NCBI GenBank assembly: GCA_023132135.1
Contig: JAGLYR010000085.1
Location: forward strand, 1 to 23,943
Direction: 5' to 3'
Source of the DNA: Candidatus Eiseniibacteriota bacterium
Lineage (GTDB): Bacteria > Arandabacterota > Arandabacteria > JAGLYR01
DNA: 23,943 nucleotides
Shown here: positions 23,924-23,943 of the stretch, piece by piece
Layout: each line of letters starts with the position of its first letter
Position numbering within the stretch: the first letter of the stretch is position 1
The notes under the pieces: generated by a model
The model's database searches: none
The model's input: the letters and a program-made list of their open reading frames with translations, nothing else
Told to the model about the DNA's origin: nothing
Program-made: the position numbers and the translations under genes

Positions 23924-23943
23924 GTCCCCGCGAACGCGGGGAC
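23924..23943. repeat. 20-nt palindrome at the window edge
   Basis: GTCCCCGCG (23924-23932) and CGCGGGGAC (23935-23943) form a perfect 9-bp stem around AA. Together with the preceding GGTC it resembles both common dispersed palindromes of environmental genomes and the stem of type I-E CRISPR repeats. Only one unit is visible because the window ends here. Confidence 0.65.

Overview
This GC-rich window, judged by eye, carries 18 protein-coding genes. All lie on the + strand and most are tightly packed. The first product looks like a Gram-negative outer-membrane barrel protein. The rest suggest an anaerobe that ferments or scavenges organic nitrogen compounds: a cobalamin-dependent ribonucleotide reductase, a ferredoxin-linked 2-oxoacid oxidoreductase, and ATP-driven 'archerase'-type activases for 2-hydroxyacyl-CoA dehydratase-like enzymes. 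The gene mix resembles little-cultured groups of the FCB/Latescibacterota/Eisenbacteria kind, but that placement is an inference. No rRNA or tRNA gene was seen.

Layout. (1) 80-1894: exported helix-hairpin-helix/beta-barrel protein, flanked by a 60-nt inverted repeat pair (1-60 and 1958-2017) and followed by a gene-free stretch of repeat hairpins (1895-2305). (2) 2306-5498: nucleotide block with adenosylcobalamin-dependent ribonucleotide reductase NrdJ and a dCTP deaminase-like protein whose expected catalytic glutamate reads as serine. (3) 5684-12257: five closely spaced genes: a two-domain activase fused to a DUF2229 region, a separate HgdB-like Fe-S protein, a DUF116 membrane protein, an unrecognised protein with six cysteines, and a small divergent activase. 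(4) 12342-17638, behind a strong sigma70-like promoter: ferredoxin, VorB-like alpha subunit and a fused beta-gamma subunit (together a VorDBAC-type oxidoreductase), a class I/II aminotransferase, and the AAA+ ATPase RarA. (5) 17749-22445: a complete BMP-type nucleoside ABC importer (lipoprotein, double ATPase, two permeases). (6) 22620-23880: an RsbW-like ATP-binding regulator with its own promoter and an exported SagB-like nitroreductase. The window ends in a short repeat and a 20-nt palindrome.

How the genes may work together (inference). The aminotransferase would make branched-chain or similar 2-oxoacids. The Vor complex would oxidise these to acyl-CoA and reduce ferredoxin. Reduced ferredoxin plus ATP is what activases of the HgdC/BcrAD type use to push low-potential electrons onto HgdB/double-cubane-like partners, which is what genes 5684-9953 encode. 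The substrate is unknown, and no classical HgdA/HgdB pair is present in the window. The nucleoside importer and the ribonucleotide reductase block fit purine/pyrimidine salvage.

The points most worth a second look are the archerase-like locus with its unrecognised and divergent members, the Glu-to-Ser change in the dCTP deaminase, and three families of short dispersed repeats that link the two ends of the window.
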